Source: Desulfatiglans sp. (GTDB lineage: Bacteria > Desulfobacterota > DSM-4660 > Desulfatiglandales > HGW-15). Taken from it: DNA of 64,000 nucleotides. Where the stretch lies: NCBI GenBank assembly GCA_012513605.1, contig JAAZBV010000137.1:1-64000 (forward strand), read 5' to 3'. A program made the translations under genes and the position numbers. Positions within the stretch are counted from its first letter, which is position 1; each line of letters starts with the position of its first letter. Below the pieces are notes generated by a model that did not search any database, had not been told where the DNA came from, and saw only the letters and a list, made by a program, of their open reading frames with translations. This document shows, piece by piece, positions 37,595 to 46,264 of this stretch.

Positions 37595-39388
37595 TTATTT
37601 TTCCGGGATGCCGATTTTTCGCAAGGATTCTATCTTGTAATCAAGCAGCTCCTTGTCTTTCTGTATCCTCATATAAGATTCATAGACCTTGAGTGTAAAA
37701 TTGGGTGCAATGCGAAGCACCTCAGAGGCGTGATATTTTGCCTTGTCCATATCATTATCAACAGAATATACACCTGCAAGCATGCAGTGTGCCTTGAGGT
37801 TGTTCGGATTAATCTTGAGGGCCTTTTCACCATATTCTTTTGCTTTTTCATGGTTAAAGAGTCTGTTATGAAAAGGCACAGAATAGACTGCGCCAAGGTA
37901 GACAAAAAAATCTGCGTAGGGGTAGGGGTCAAGACGTATAGCCCTTTCAATGAACTGTATGGCCTTTTCATATTCACCCGTCAGGTAATGAAAATAACCA
38001 AGAAAATAGTGGGCCATTGCGGCATTTGGCTCCAGATCAACCCATTTTTCAAGACGGGATATTGCGCTCTTACTATTTTCTTTTAACAGGTCAATATAGG
38101 CATAAAGAAGCATGGTGTAGCCGTATGTTTTATCCAGCGCATATGCCTTTTCAGCATATTCTTCTGCAAGTTTCAGGGATAATGCAGGGTCATCGCTCCT
38201 TTCATAGAGGATCTGATAGATATGATATATGCCTACCCCGTAATAACCTTCAGGTTCTGATGGCGCGATGCTGATAAGCTTTTCAGCAGTAACCTTTGCC
38301 ATTTCATGGTTTTCTTCAAGGAGGTACTTTATAAGAGAGAGATAGGTCTCATAGTAATGGGGGTCTTTTCCAAAATAGCGCCGTACCACATCACCGCCAA
38401 TAAGCTTTATGCGCAGTTCAATGGATATCTGTGTGGTAATCTCTGACTGAAGAGTAAAGATGTCTACCATCTCACGGTCATATCGTTCTGACCATATATG
38501 ATAACCCTTTACCGCATCAATCAACTGGACAGTAACCCTGACGCGGTTGCCCTGCTTTCTTACACTCCCTTCAAGTATATACCTGACCCCAAGCTCCTCA
38601 CTCACCTGCTGTGCCTTGACCGGTCTGTTTTTAAAAAAGAAAGAAGAGTTTCTGGCAATAACAAACAGCTCTGGGTTTTTTGAAAGGCCTGTAATGATCT
38701 CCTCTGTAAGGCCGTCGCAGAAAAATTCCTGGTCAGCCTCTCCGCTCAGGTTAACAAATGGCATGACAGCTATTGATGGCCTTTCAGGCAAAGGATAAGC
38801 CATCCTGTTAAAGGATGCCTTTTCAGTTGCCCTTGTCCCATTTGCCTCACTGTCCGGTTTATCTCCAGGGATAATTTTATAGATGCGGACAGGTTCATCC
38901 AGATTTTTCACCTGGTGTTCTCCAAGGTATTCATACTGTACGTCTATCTTTCTTTTTACCTGGTCATATACATACCTGGAAATGTTGATCCCGCCAGGGT
39001 CGGATAAAGATTGTATGCGGGCTGCGGCATTAACGCCGTCACCATAGATACTGTTATCCTTTATGATTACATCACCCAGGTTAATGCCTATCCTGAACTG
39101 CATTTTTTTATTTTCCGGGAGAGAAGCATATTTGGCTGCTAATTCCTTCTGTATCAATATGGCGCACTCAACCGCGTTCACCACGCTGTTGAATTCGGCA
39201 AGTATATTGTCACCAGGGGAATCAACAACACGGCCCTGGAAGTCTGATATTAGCGTCTCCATAAGCTTTTTATTTTCTTCCAGGTTATGGATGGTCCACT
39301 CTTCATCATCTTCCATTAGCCTGCTGTAACCTGCTACATCAGCTATGAGGATGCCGCTGAGTCTTCGCTCGATACGCTCCTGATTCAT
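37595..39388 (-). CDS. Class III adenylate/guanylate cyclase with TolB-like and TPR domains
   Basis: 597 residues. Residues about 8-170 are a class III cyclase domain: metal aspartate in I-A-D-V-A-G-Y-S-R, second motif S-P-G-D-N-I-L-A-E-F, and G-I-N-L-G-D-V and G-D-G-V-N-A-A-A-R. Residues about 205-330 match the FlgO/TolB-like region common in these proteins (I-A-V-M-P-F-V-N-L-S, F-C-D-G-L-T-E-E-I). TPR units fill 345-590. No membrane segment seen, so cytosolic. Makes cAMP probably; partner or signal unknown. Confidence 0.9.
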   Translation of the reverse strand: MNQERIERRLSGILIADVAGYSRLMEDDEEWTIHNLEENKKLMETLISDFQGRVVDSPGDNILAEFNSVVNAVECAILIQKELAAKYASLPENKKMQFRIGINLGDVIIKDNSIYGDGVNAAARIQSLSDPGGINISRYVYDQVKRKIDVQYEYLGEHQVKNLDEPVRIYKIIPGDKPDSEANGTRATEKASFNRMAYPLPERPSIAVMPFVNLSGEADQEFFCDGLTEEIITGLSKNPELFVIARNSSFFFKNRPVKAQQVSEELGVRYILEGSVRKQGNRVRVTVQLIDAVKGYHIWSERYDREMVDIFTLQSEITTQISIELRIKLIGGDVVRRYFGKDPHYYETYLSLIKYLLEENHEMAKVTAEKLISIAPSEPEGYYGVGIYHIYQILYERSDDPALSLKLAEEYAEKAYALDKTYGYTMLLYAYIDLLKENSKSAISRLEKWVDLEPNAAMAHYFLGYFHYLTGEYEKAIQFIERAIRLDPYPYADFFVYLGAVYSVPFHNRLFNHEKAKEYGEKALKINPNNLKAHCMLAGVYSVDNDMDKAKYHASEVLRIAPNFTLKVYESYMRIQKDKELLDYKIESLRKIGIPEK

Positions 39389-39508
39389 GGGAAAGCCTCT
39401 CCATACGAAAAAAACTTACAAAAGATTCTCTGTGTCTGACGGTTAAATATCATGAATTTCAGGGGATATTAGCGTATCGAATCAGGCATGTCAAAGTATG
39501 TTTATGTT

Positions 39509-39551
39509 AAAAAGTACCCGCCGGTTGTTTTTTCCGGTGCAGGTACTTTTT
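39509..39551. terminator. Bidirectional terminator between esterase and cyclase genes
   Basis: AAAAAGTACC (39509-39518) and GGTACTTTTT (39542-39551) form a 10 bp stem with an inner CCGG/CCGG pairing and a T-rich loop. The T-run in the 3' arm serves either strand; it lies 15 bases after the esterase stop on the minus strand. Confidence 0.7.
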
Positions 39552-39565
39552 AGAATTGAGGAAGA

Positions 39566-41185
39566 TTAATTTTTGTCTGCCCCTTCTCTTAGCTTTGAAA
39601 AATATGCATCAAAGGCCATAATCTTATCAAGGTCAGGGTGTTTTTTAGGGCCGGTTTCACCATCTATATACATAACCATGTTTTCATTTTCAATAAATGC
39701 GGGCCAGTCGGGTAACCCTTCACCATTGGGGTCACCTGTTCTGGCAAAGTTTATCCAGTAGGCGCCCATAAGCTCACTTAATGCAATATCTGTCTGGGTG
39801 GCAGGTCTGCTGTTCATTGGGCCGGGGCCCCCAAGGTTATTAAATACATATGGTATTTCAGCAGCATGGTTCGCGCCGCCAGGTATACCCTCTATGCGGT
39901 GGTCAAAGTAATAGACATATGCCCTGTTTCCTGATTTAAGGGAATGGAGTCTTGCCCATGCCCATGTGGGCCATGCAAATGTCGATTCGCGCATAAGATC
40001 CTTTGCAGACTGGGTCGCCTCTTCATCGGTAGCGTGCGGGTATGCCTTGAGAATATCCTCTGCTGCAGCGGCATACTGCCCTTTTACCATTGCCTTGAAT
40101 GACGCACTGTTCATAGGCTGATTTACGAACAATCCGCCTTCATTGGAGTTTGACCCGATAAGTACAGGGGTGTCATTAAATGCGCCGGTTTCATATATCT
40201 CATACATGTTAGCTGGGATGATTATTCCATCAGGCACAGGCCAGAAACTCCCCATACCCTTGGTGTTTTTCTGGATTTCCTCTGCGCTCAGGGTGCGGGC
40301 AGCCGCAATGTTACCTGCACCAAGATCGCTCAGATATTTCTTACCAAGCTCTTCAGCCTGTGCAAGTGTCAACCTTGCAGGGCCTAAACCACCGCCGCTC
40401 TCTGAAATAGCGCGTTGAAAAAGGCCTTTAGCCGCAGGTGATGCTGTAAGCATAAAGACAGAAAAACCACCTGCGGATTCACCGAAAATGGTAACATTCC
40501 CCGGGTCTCCGCCAAAACTGGAAATGTTGTCTTTTACCCATTTTAGGCCCGCGATCTGATCCTGTATGCCGTATGTGCCTGAACCGCCGCCACTTTCTGC
40601 GCTGAGTTCAGGATGGGCCAGAAAACCCATTGGGCCTAAACGGTAGGCAACGCTTACCAGCACAACCCCCTTTTTTGCCAGGTTTGTGCCGTCATAGGCA
40701 GGTGAACTTGTCATGCCTATGCCGAATCCGCCCCCATATATCCAGACCATTACAGGCAGCTTTTCATCGATCTTTTTTGCCCCTGTCCAGACATTAAGAT
40801 ACAGGCAGTCTTCGCTTATATCCTGCGGGCCGCCCAGCATTGCGCCAAAGGCGGTGTCCTGCATGGGGCCGGGTGCAAATTTGTCTGTCTTCTTCACCCC
40901 TTGCCACGGGACAACAGGCCGGGGTGATTTCCACCTGTTTTCACCAACAGGCGGTGCGGCAAAAGGAATGCCTTTATATGAAAATATGCCGTCAAGCTCT
41001 ATGCCCTCAATAGTGCCACCTGTTACAGCAACTGTTGCGGTCATAGCAGGTACCTCTTTAACCTCTGGTGCTATGGCTTGTGCGGATGTATCGGTTTTTT
41101 GCTGCTGGGGTTCATTGCTGCATGCAAATGTGAAGAGTGTCAGCATTGCCAGCAGCATAAAACAGCTTGAATGTTTGATAAGCAT
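39566..41185 (-). CDS. Exported type-B carboxylesterase
   Basis: 539 residues with an N-terminal signal sequence ending T-F-A-C-S (possible lipoprotein). Carboxylesterase B fold: catalytic serine in F-G-E-S-A-G-G-F-S, acid in N-S-N-E-G-G-L-F, histidine in G-G-A-N-H-A-A-E-I-P-Y; oxyanion loop Y-G-G-G-F-G. Hydrolyses ester bonds of unknown substrates outside the cytoplasm. Preceded by AAGGAGGT. Stands as a single gene. Confidence 0.92.
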   Translation of the reverse strand: MLIKHSSCFMLLAMLTLFTFACSNEPQQQKTDTSAQAIAPEVKEVPAMTATVAVTGGTIEGIELDGIFSYKGIPFAAPPVGENRWKSPRPVVPWQGVKKTDKFAPGPMQDTAFGAMLGGPQDISEDCLYLNVWTGAKKIDEKLPVMVWIYGGGFGIGMTSSPAYDGTNLAKKGVVLVSVAYRLGPMGFLAHPELSAESGGGSGTYGIQDQIAGLKWVKDNISSFGGDPGNVTIFGESAGGFSVFMLTASPAAKGLFQRAISESGGGLGPARLTLAQAEELGKKYLSDLGAGNIAAARTLSAEEIQKNTKGMGSFWPVPDGIIIPANMYEIYETGAFNDTPVLIGSNSNEGGLFVNQPMNSASFKAMVKGQYAAAAEDILKAYPHATDEEATQSAKDLMRESTFAWPTWAWARLHSLKSGNRAYVYYFDHRIEGIPGGANHAAEIPYVFNNLGGPGPMNSRPATQTDIALSELMGAYWINFARTGDPNGEGLPDWPAFIENENMVMYIDGETGPKKHPDLDKIMAFDAYFSKLREGADKN

Positions 41186-41293
41186 TTTACCTCCTTGAGT
41201 CTATATGTTTAAAAGGGATTGATCATGGCCCCATAAAAGGGGCTACATGCTGGTATGGACTATAATAGATAGAAAAATGGTAATCAAGGGTCT

Positions 41294-41914
41294 TTATTTC
41301 AATTTCCCATTATCATCAAATTCTATAAGCATACCTTTTCTTATTGTATTATTTTTTATCTGGTAATCCTCAGCCAGTTTGCAGCTCTTCAGATTTCCAT
41401 TTTCATGCAGATTGATATTAACAAGCAGGGTGGTCTTGCATGGCACGCCATCTATCATGACCTCTTCAGTGGGATAAAAACTCCTTAACTTCCCGCTGTC
41501 ATAGAATGCTGTGCTTACACCTTTTGGGCCTCCACTCCCCTTGCAAAGATAACCTTGTACCATGTAATCATATGGAAATGCGCATATGTGTCCGGTAACA
41601 TCATTGTATGGAAAAAGAAACCATGTGTGGGCGGGAAGAAGAGTCCCTTTATACATGAAATCCTTACTCAACTGGAATAACCTCAACTGAGAGTCCTCCC
41701 TGAAGTGTATCCACCCCTTTTCGCATGGAAAACCATCTATTTCATGATCCTCTGTCATGTAACCTATGACAGTGCCTGACTCGGGTTGAAAGATCTTTTT
41801 GAAATGGATGCCATTTTTATCAACATCGTATTCCCAGCTTTTACAGCCTGTAAAAATAAGACTCGCCAATATAATAAAGCCTGATACTAAAATTTGTGAA
41901 TTATACCTTTGCAT
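41294..41914 (-). CDS. Putative lipoprotein with short MORN-like repeats
   Basis: 206 residues from the ATG at 41914 (AAAAGGAGA upstream). Signal sequence with lipobox-like I-F-T-G-C-K. The mature part repeats a theme of acidic/Tyr-Gly turns (I-D-G-F-P-C-E-K-G-W-I-H-F; I-D-G-V-P-C-K-T; N-G-N-L-K-S-C-K-L-A), resembling MORN/YwqK-like repeats. Function unknown. Upstream is a small overlapping frame of uncertain reality. Confidence 0.7.
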   Translation of the reverse strand: MQRYNSQILVSGFIILASLIFTGCKSWEYDVDKNGIHFKKIFQPESGTVIGYMTEDHEIDGFPCEKGWIHFREDSQLRLFQLSKDFMYKGTLLPAHTWFLFPYNDVTGHICAFPYDYMVQGYLCKGSGGPKGVSTAFYDSGKLRSFYPTEEVMIDGVPCKTTLLVNINLHENGNLKSCKLAEDYQIKNNTIRKGMLIEFDDNGKLK

Positions 41915-42113
41915 TTTTGTCTCCTTTTGTCCTGTCAATAGGGACAAGGCCTTCCGGAAAACCGGCTGGTAAACATACCTTGTCTCTAAGCCTTATACCT
42001 AAGTCAATAATTTTGAAATGCATCCATCTCTTATAAAACCAGCCTATTGCCAGTGAATCACAATGATACTTCTGGAAAATCAAGAATAACAGAATTAATA
42101 AAGCAAGGAACAT
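41901..42113 (-). CDS. Doubtful small membrane protein
   Basis: 70 codons with an N-terminal hydrophobic run (MFLALLILLFLIF) and basic remainder. Overlaps the lipoprotein start by 14 bases. No clear ribosome site before the ATG at 42113. It could be a real small membrane protein coupled to the lipoprotein gene or a chance frame. Confidence 0.3.
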   Translation of the reverse strand: MFLALLILLFLIFQKYHCDSLAIGWFYKRWMHFKIIDLGIRLRDKVCLPAGFPEGLVPIDRTKGDKNAKV

Positions 42114-42315
42114 GCCGATATCTATGCGAATATAAACATGTTGATTTAACTTGATATGTCCGGTAGTGTTAAACCAATTTAGTCATTAACCAAACATTCA
42201 AAAGACATGAAATGCACGTCTGTTGTGCATGATATGTATGCTTTCACCGGTTTTTATCTTAAAAAAGGATATACCTTGGATGAAAGCCACATCAACCTGA
42301 ATCGTGGAGGAGATA

Positions 42316-44124
42316 ATGAGGTTATCAGATTTTATCGACAGAAAACAAATCAGTTTTGTCATTGCCGGAATGTTCCTTTTAACATCATTCTGGGGATGTG
42401 AGAAAGGCAATGTACCATCAGGGTCTGCTGTAAGGGATGGTGTTATGCTTACTGTCCTTGATCCAAGGGGGCAGCCATCAGGTATCTTCGGAAGGGTAGG
42501 TGAGGCAGGTGCAGGTATACTTGCTAACCGCAACCCTGATACACAGCCCAAACTTTCCATGGATGAGCTTGCGCCCCTTCGCATGGCGCCAAGGCTTGAT
42601 ACACTTGAAAATAAGACCATCTACCTTGTGGATACCGGCTTTGCCGGATCGATGGATTTTTTTAAGGAGATGCAGAGGTGGTTTAATGAGAATATGCCCT
42701 CTGTCAAGACAGTTACTATTTTGAAAAGTGGGAATGCCTTTGTGGACAGCCCTGAGCTCTGGCCAGAACTTAAGCAGAAGGCCGATGGCGTTGTCTTTGG
42801 CGTGGGCGGGTGAGACGGCTGTTCGGCGAGTATCGCCGAGTTCAGTCGTATAATGGAAGGGGAATTCGGGGTGCCTACTGCCCCGATTGTTACATCTCGT
42901 TTTGCAGAGTATGTTATCAGGGATGGTAAATCACATGGAATGAACCTGAGGTGGGCGTTCCCGCCTTACCCTGTTATGGGGGTGGATAAGGAGACACTGG
43001 TTAAATATATCAATGGCGATGACCCTGTAACAGGTAAAAAGTTTATGGCAGAGGTTATTGATGCACTTACAAAACCTTTGACCGAGGAGGAAAAGAACCC
43101 CCCTGTTCAAAAAAGGGAAAAGCGTCCGCGTCTGCTTGCACCTGACACTGAAGCAAATCTTAACAGGATGTTTATAGAGAAGGGGTGGACAGACGGGCTT
43201 CCCATAGTGCTCCCTACACAAGAAAGGGTGGCCGAGATGCTTACAGGCACTGATCATGATCCGCAGGAAAAAGTGGGCATGATGTCTGTAACTACCCATG
43301 AGGAGCTTAATGAATATACGGTTGAAAAGGTTGCCGCCATTGCTGTTATGGCAGGGGCAAGACCCGAACATCTGCCTGTTATACTTGCGATAGCTTCAAC
43401 ACAGCACCCATCAATACCAAGCTCCACAGGGTCATACGGGAGTATGGTGGTGGTAAACGGGCCTGTAGCACGAATAATCGGCATGAACAGCGGTGTTGGT
43501 GCTCTTGGGCCATTCAACTATGCTAACTCAGTGATCGGGAGGTCATGGACACTCATGAGCATCAATTTCGGAGATGCCAGGCCCGGTGATACCTTTATGG
43601 CTTCTATCGGTAACGGCCTGAGTTTTACAAACCAGTGCTGTGCTGAAAATGAAGAAAAGAGCCCGTGGGAGCCATTCCATGTTCAAAAGGGTTTTAAACA
43701 TTCAGAAAGCACTGTGAGTGTATTCAGGGGATGGAATGTTGCAACGCTCGGTATGGGCGGGGCAGACGCGATAGTGCAAAGGATAGAGTCAGCAGGAATG
43801 ATGGGGAGCGCTACCTTTGTGGTAGACCCTCTTGCAGTAAAGGTGCTTAAGGACGAGGGATGGACTGATCCATTTAAACTGAGTGAGTATGTTGCCGGTA
43901 AGCTGGGCAACGCCTTCTTTAAACCAAGGCCCGAAGATATTAATTTTGTGGTGGTTGGAGGAGAGACCAACCCTATATGGCAATCCACAGATTACACCTA
44001 TTACAAGACGGTTTCGGTTGATAAATGGATGCCTGAGAATGGGATTAAGCTTGATAAAAAACCCATCCGCATGCCGGTAAGCAAACAGTGTGAGGATGAG
44101 TTGTGCCTTATTGGAAAAAAATAA
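42316..44124 (+). CDS. Exported UGSC-like selenoprotein (UGA = Sec166)
   Basis: 602 residues if the UGA at 42811-42813 is read as selenocysteine. Frames before and after are the same and continuous, and the 13 codons after UGA (D-G-C-S-A-S-I-A-E-F-S-R-I) lead smoothly into M-E-G-E-F-G-V-P-T. Sec166 and Cys169 form U-x-x-C, as in the UGSC-motif family. A SECIS-like hairpin follows the UGA. ATG 42316 has GGAGGAG upstream; a GTG at 42304 is less likely. N-terminal signal with lipobox-like F-W-G-C. Residues about 285-602 form a second domain (E-K-G-W-T-D-G-L-P, S-S-T-G-S-Y-G-S). Activity unknown; probably thiol/selenol redox outside the cytoplasm. Confidence 0.85.
42811..42849 (+). promoter_or_regulatory. 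UGA selenocysteine codon and bacterial SECIS-like hairpin
   Basis: Right after UGA (42811-42813), ACGGCTG (42815-42821) pairs with CAGTCGT (42843-42849; one G-U). Above a small internal loop, CGGCGA (42824-42829) pairs perfectly with TCGCCG (42833-42838). The apical loop is GTA with G first, 16 bases after the UGA, inside the 16-37 base spacing of bacterial SECIS elements bound by SelB. Confidence 0.8.
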
Positions 44125-44164
44125 TATATTTATTTTTTGCTGGGTAATGTTTTATGCACCACCT

Positions 44165-44194
44165 CGTAGAGACAAGGCATGCCTTGTCTCTACG
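44165..44194. repeat. Perfect 30-base palindrome
   Basis: CGTAGAGACAAGGCA joined directly to its own reverse complement, 15 bases each. Starts 40 bases after the selenoprotein stop. In RNA it would form a very stable hairpin, so it may also serve as a terminator. Its core GTAGAGACA recurs at 44335. Confidence 0.75.
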
Positions 44195-44253
44195 AAGGCC
44201 GATATCAGGGATAAAGCCCAATGTTGTTGAGGTGAAAATACATTTCCAACCGT

Positions 44254-44363
44254 GTAGGGGCAGGCCTGTGTGCCTGCCCGGTGATGGCGGTTCATATCCT
44301 TAAATATTGGATGGACACGCAGGTCCACCCCTACGTAGAGACAGTTTTTAAACCTGTCTCTAC
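44254..44363. repeat. Palindromic repeat cluster GTAGGGGC.../GTAGAGACAG...
   Basis: GTAGGGGCAGGCC (from 44254) is matched by the terminal CACCCCTAC at 44334; inside lies GGCAGGC-ctgtgt-GCCTGCC. Immediately after, GTAGAGACAG (44335-44344) pairs with CTGTCTCTAC (44354-44363). Together with the palindrome at 44165 this is a tandem of dispersed 'GTAGRGRC' palindromes of the type common in anaerobe and cyanobacterial genomes. No gene is seen between 44125 and 44387. Confidence 0.65.
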
Positions 44364-44387
44364 TGATTTATGTGCCACTTGATAAAA

Positions 44388-44603
44388 TCATCCCTTTGGT
44401 TTTATATAACTCCCTGCCAGCTCCTTTAAGATTGACATGACATTGCTCCCCCGTTCACGTGCAATACGGTGGGCGTCATCAACAATCCTTACCGCCTGTT
44501 TCTCAAGCTCTGCTTCGGGCGGGATGACCATATTCATCTTCTGATATTTCCATTGCAGAAACTGTATGGTCATGCGCTCTTCCTGACGTCTTATAAATCC
44601 CAT
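44388..44603 (-). CDS. Small basic/helical protein of unknown function
   Basis: 71 residues, mostly helical by eye (A-E-L-E-K-Q-A-V-R-I-V-D-D-A-H-R-I-A-R-E-R-G). GAGGATAAAAAT precedes the ATG. Lies between two repeat clusters and next to the octaheme cytochrome gene on the same strand. The reading frame looks protein-like (even charge pattern), but no family is recognised. Confidence 0.55.
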   Translation of the reverse strand: MGFIRRQEERMTIQFLQWKYQKMNMVIPPEAELEKQAVRIVDDAHRIARERGSNVMSILKELAGSYIKPKG

Positions 44604-44657
44604 ATTTTTATCCTCAGGTGATATTTTGGTTGAGTATATCTTTCAACATTAATTGGT

Positions 44658-44685
44658 GTAGGGGCAATTCATGAATTGTCCCTAC
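44658..44685. repeat. Palindromic repeat GTAGGGGCAATTCA
   Basis: GTAGGGGCAATTCA is joined to TGAATTGTCCCTAC, a 14+14 palindrome with one G-U type mismatch, 12 bases after the octaheme gene's stop on the minus strand. Same family as the cluster at 44254. Confidence 0.65.
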
Positions 44686-44696
44686 ATATCATTTCA

Positions 44697-45947
44697 TTAT
44701 TTTAGAGAAATTTTCTTTCGCATATCCTGGGCCATTTCCCTGATTTCAGTCAGGTCCTTTTTCATCTTTGCATAGCCATACCATGTGGAATAATCGTAAT
44801 TAAGGTGAAAAGCCCCCTGAAAGGTCTTCATCCTGTGATCCATAAACATCTCATAGAGTGTCTGTTCAATCTTTGTATCTACATCATAAAAGGCCAATAG
44901 ATCAGGGTAACTGGCGTTCCCCTCTTTTTTTACAATAATATGATCTCTGTACAGCCCGGCGACTATCTCTATCGCCTCAGCAAACAGTTTATCGGCCTCT
45001 TTAACCATCTGGTCTGCATTTTTGAAATTTTCTGTTACAAAATTTGGCGAATGGCACTTTTTGCATATATCTGTAAAACGTTTTCTTTCGGCATCAAATT
45101 CTTCCTTTGTGAGACGTGCCATTTTAGCCTCTTTTACAACATCAAGCCTGGGGGTTGGATTGCCATCAGGGTCGAGCACACCAAGCCCTTTCAATATGGT
45201 GGCTCTGTACCCCATCCATTCTGCGTCCTCTTCTGGCAGGCGAACGGCCAGAAATCCCCATGCGGAAAATACCCTGTGGTCACCTCCAGGCATATGGCAT
45301 GTCTGACATTTGGGGGCACGATCTTTATTCTGATGATCAATTATCCGGTTCAGCAGATAGGTTACACCGTGCTTGGCCCCGGAGTACATCTCCCATTGTG
45401 CATGGTCAAAACCCATGTGGCAGGTCTGGCATGCCTCCGGTTCTGATGCCTCCATTTTTGAAAAGGAGTGGCGGGTGTGACAGTTCTGGCAATCCATGCC
45501 GTAGCGGTAGTATTTGCGGCCCTCTTCAAGCCTTGAGTTCTGATCCTTTACTCCAAGGGTATGACACCCTCCGCACCCCTTCTGACCTTCAATGAACGGT
45601 TGAGGCTGCATATGGGTATATGGCATTGCCTCTAATGCAACAGCGCCAAGGGCATGTTTGCCTGAAAGATACTGTGATGCCTGATCCGCATGGCACTCCT
45701 CACATGTAGAAATAGTTGGAAGCTGTGCCTTAGCAACATCATCTACCCCCTGGTGCATATTCCCGTGGCAGTCAACACAGCTCATGCTCTCTGCCATTTT
45801 ACCGCGGTTAAAATCCTTTACCTGCATTGGTGTTATTTTTTCATGGCATTTTTCACAGTCAGAGATTACTGCCCTTGATACAGGTGATGCAAAGATAAAC
45901 AAAAAGCAGAAAGAAATGAGCGCAAAATGATTTTTTTTAATGGGCAT
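44697..45947 (-). CDS. Octaheme cytochrome c of the hydroxylamine oxidoreductase-like group
   Basis: 416 residues from the ATG at 45947 (AGGAG upstream). Signal peptide at residues 1-28. Eight C-x-x-C-H haem sites start at residues 31, 57, 82, 125, 153, 173, 214 and 295. The C-terminal Y-D-Y-S-T-W-Y-G-Y-A-K-M-K resembles the HAO-family tail, but the HAO cross-linking tyrosine context cannot be verified by eye. Reductive HAO-like enzymes handle hydroxylamine or nitrite; others are of unknown use. Periplasmic. No quinol dehydrogenase partner is adjacent. Confidence 0.85.
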   Translation of the reverse strand: MPIKKNHFALISFCFLFIFASPVSRAVISDCEKCHEKITPMQVKDFNRGKMAESMSCVDCHGNMHQGVDDVAKAQLPTISTCEECHADQASQYLSGKHALGAVALEAMPYTHMQPQPFIEGQKGCGGCHTLGVKDQNSRLEEGRKYYRYGMDCQNCHTRHSFSKMEASEPEACQTCHMGFDHAQWEMYSGAKHGVTYLLNRIIDHQNKDRAPKCQTCHMPGGDHRVFSAWGFLAVRLPEEDAEWMGYRATILKGLGVLDPDGNPTPRLDVVKEAKMARLTKEEFDAERKRFTDICKKCHSPNFVTENFKNADQMVKEADKLFAEAIEIVAGLYRDHIIVKKEGNASYPDLLAFYDVDTKIEQTLYEMFMDHRMKTFQGAFHLNYDYSTWYGYAKMKKDLTEIREMAQDMRKKISLK

Positions 45948-46264
45948 TGTGTCTCCTTGTAAAAACAATATTTAGATGAATTTTATACAGTATATAAGAT
46001 TTTTCCCGATCAATCATTAAAAAATAATGTTTTTTTTAGGTCTATATCCTGCATTTTCCGGAAATATTTCTCCCTGCTGTATAAAATACTATTAAATTGG
46101 TATTCTACCCTGCAGGCAACTTTGATTTATTATATACCCTGTCAGTCAGGATATTCATGTATGTAATAGATATTTATAGCCTTCTCAACTTGATAAAAAT
46201 ATGGTAGAAACCGGTTCAATTGTAAAAAGTTTACTCAATCCTTACAGGAAAATAAGATATCCAG
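45948..46264. other. AT-rich intergenic region between divergent genes
   Basis: 317 bases without a gene, upstream of both the cytochrome (minus) and a sensor kinase (plus). Runs such as AAAAAATAATGTTTTTTTT and TTGATTTATTATATACCC suggest promoters for both directions, but no convincing -35/-10 pair or operator can be picked. Confidence 0.4.

Noticed and set aside
40713-41198. 161-codon plus-strand frame opposite the carboxylesterase
   Set aside because: Antisense shadow; the esterase motifs on the other strand are decisive.
42811-42852. Selenoprotein gene as two genes or a pseudogene
   Set aside because: Frames are in phase, the sequence between is conserved-looking and a SECIS-like hairpin follows the UGA.
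44156-44700. CRISPR array in the repeat-rich interval
   Set aside because: The repeats are unequal palindromes without regular spacers, and there are no cas genes.
44940-45446. 168-codon plus-strand frame opposite the octaheme cytochrome
   Set aside because: Antisense to eight haem motifs; no own signals.
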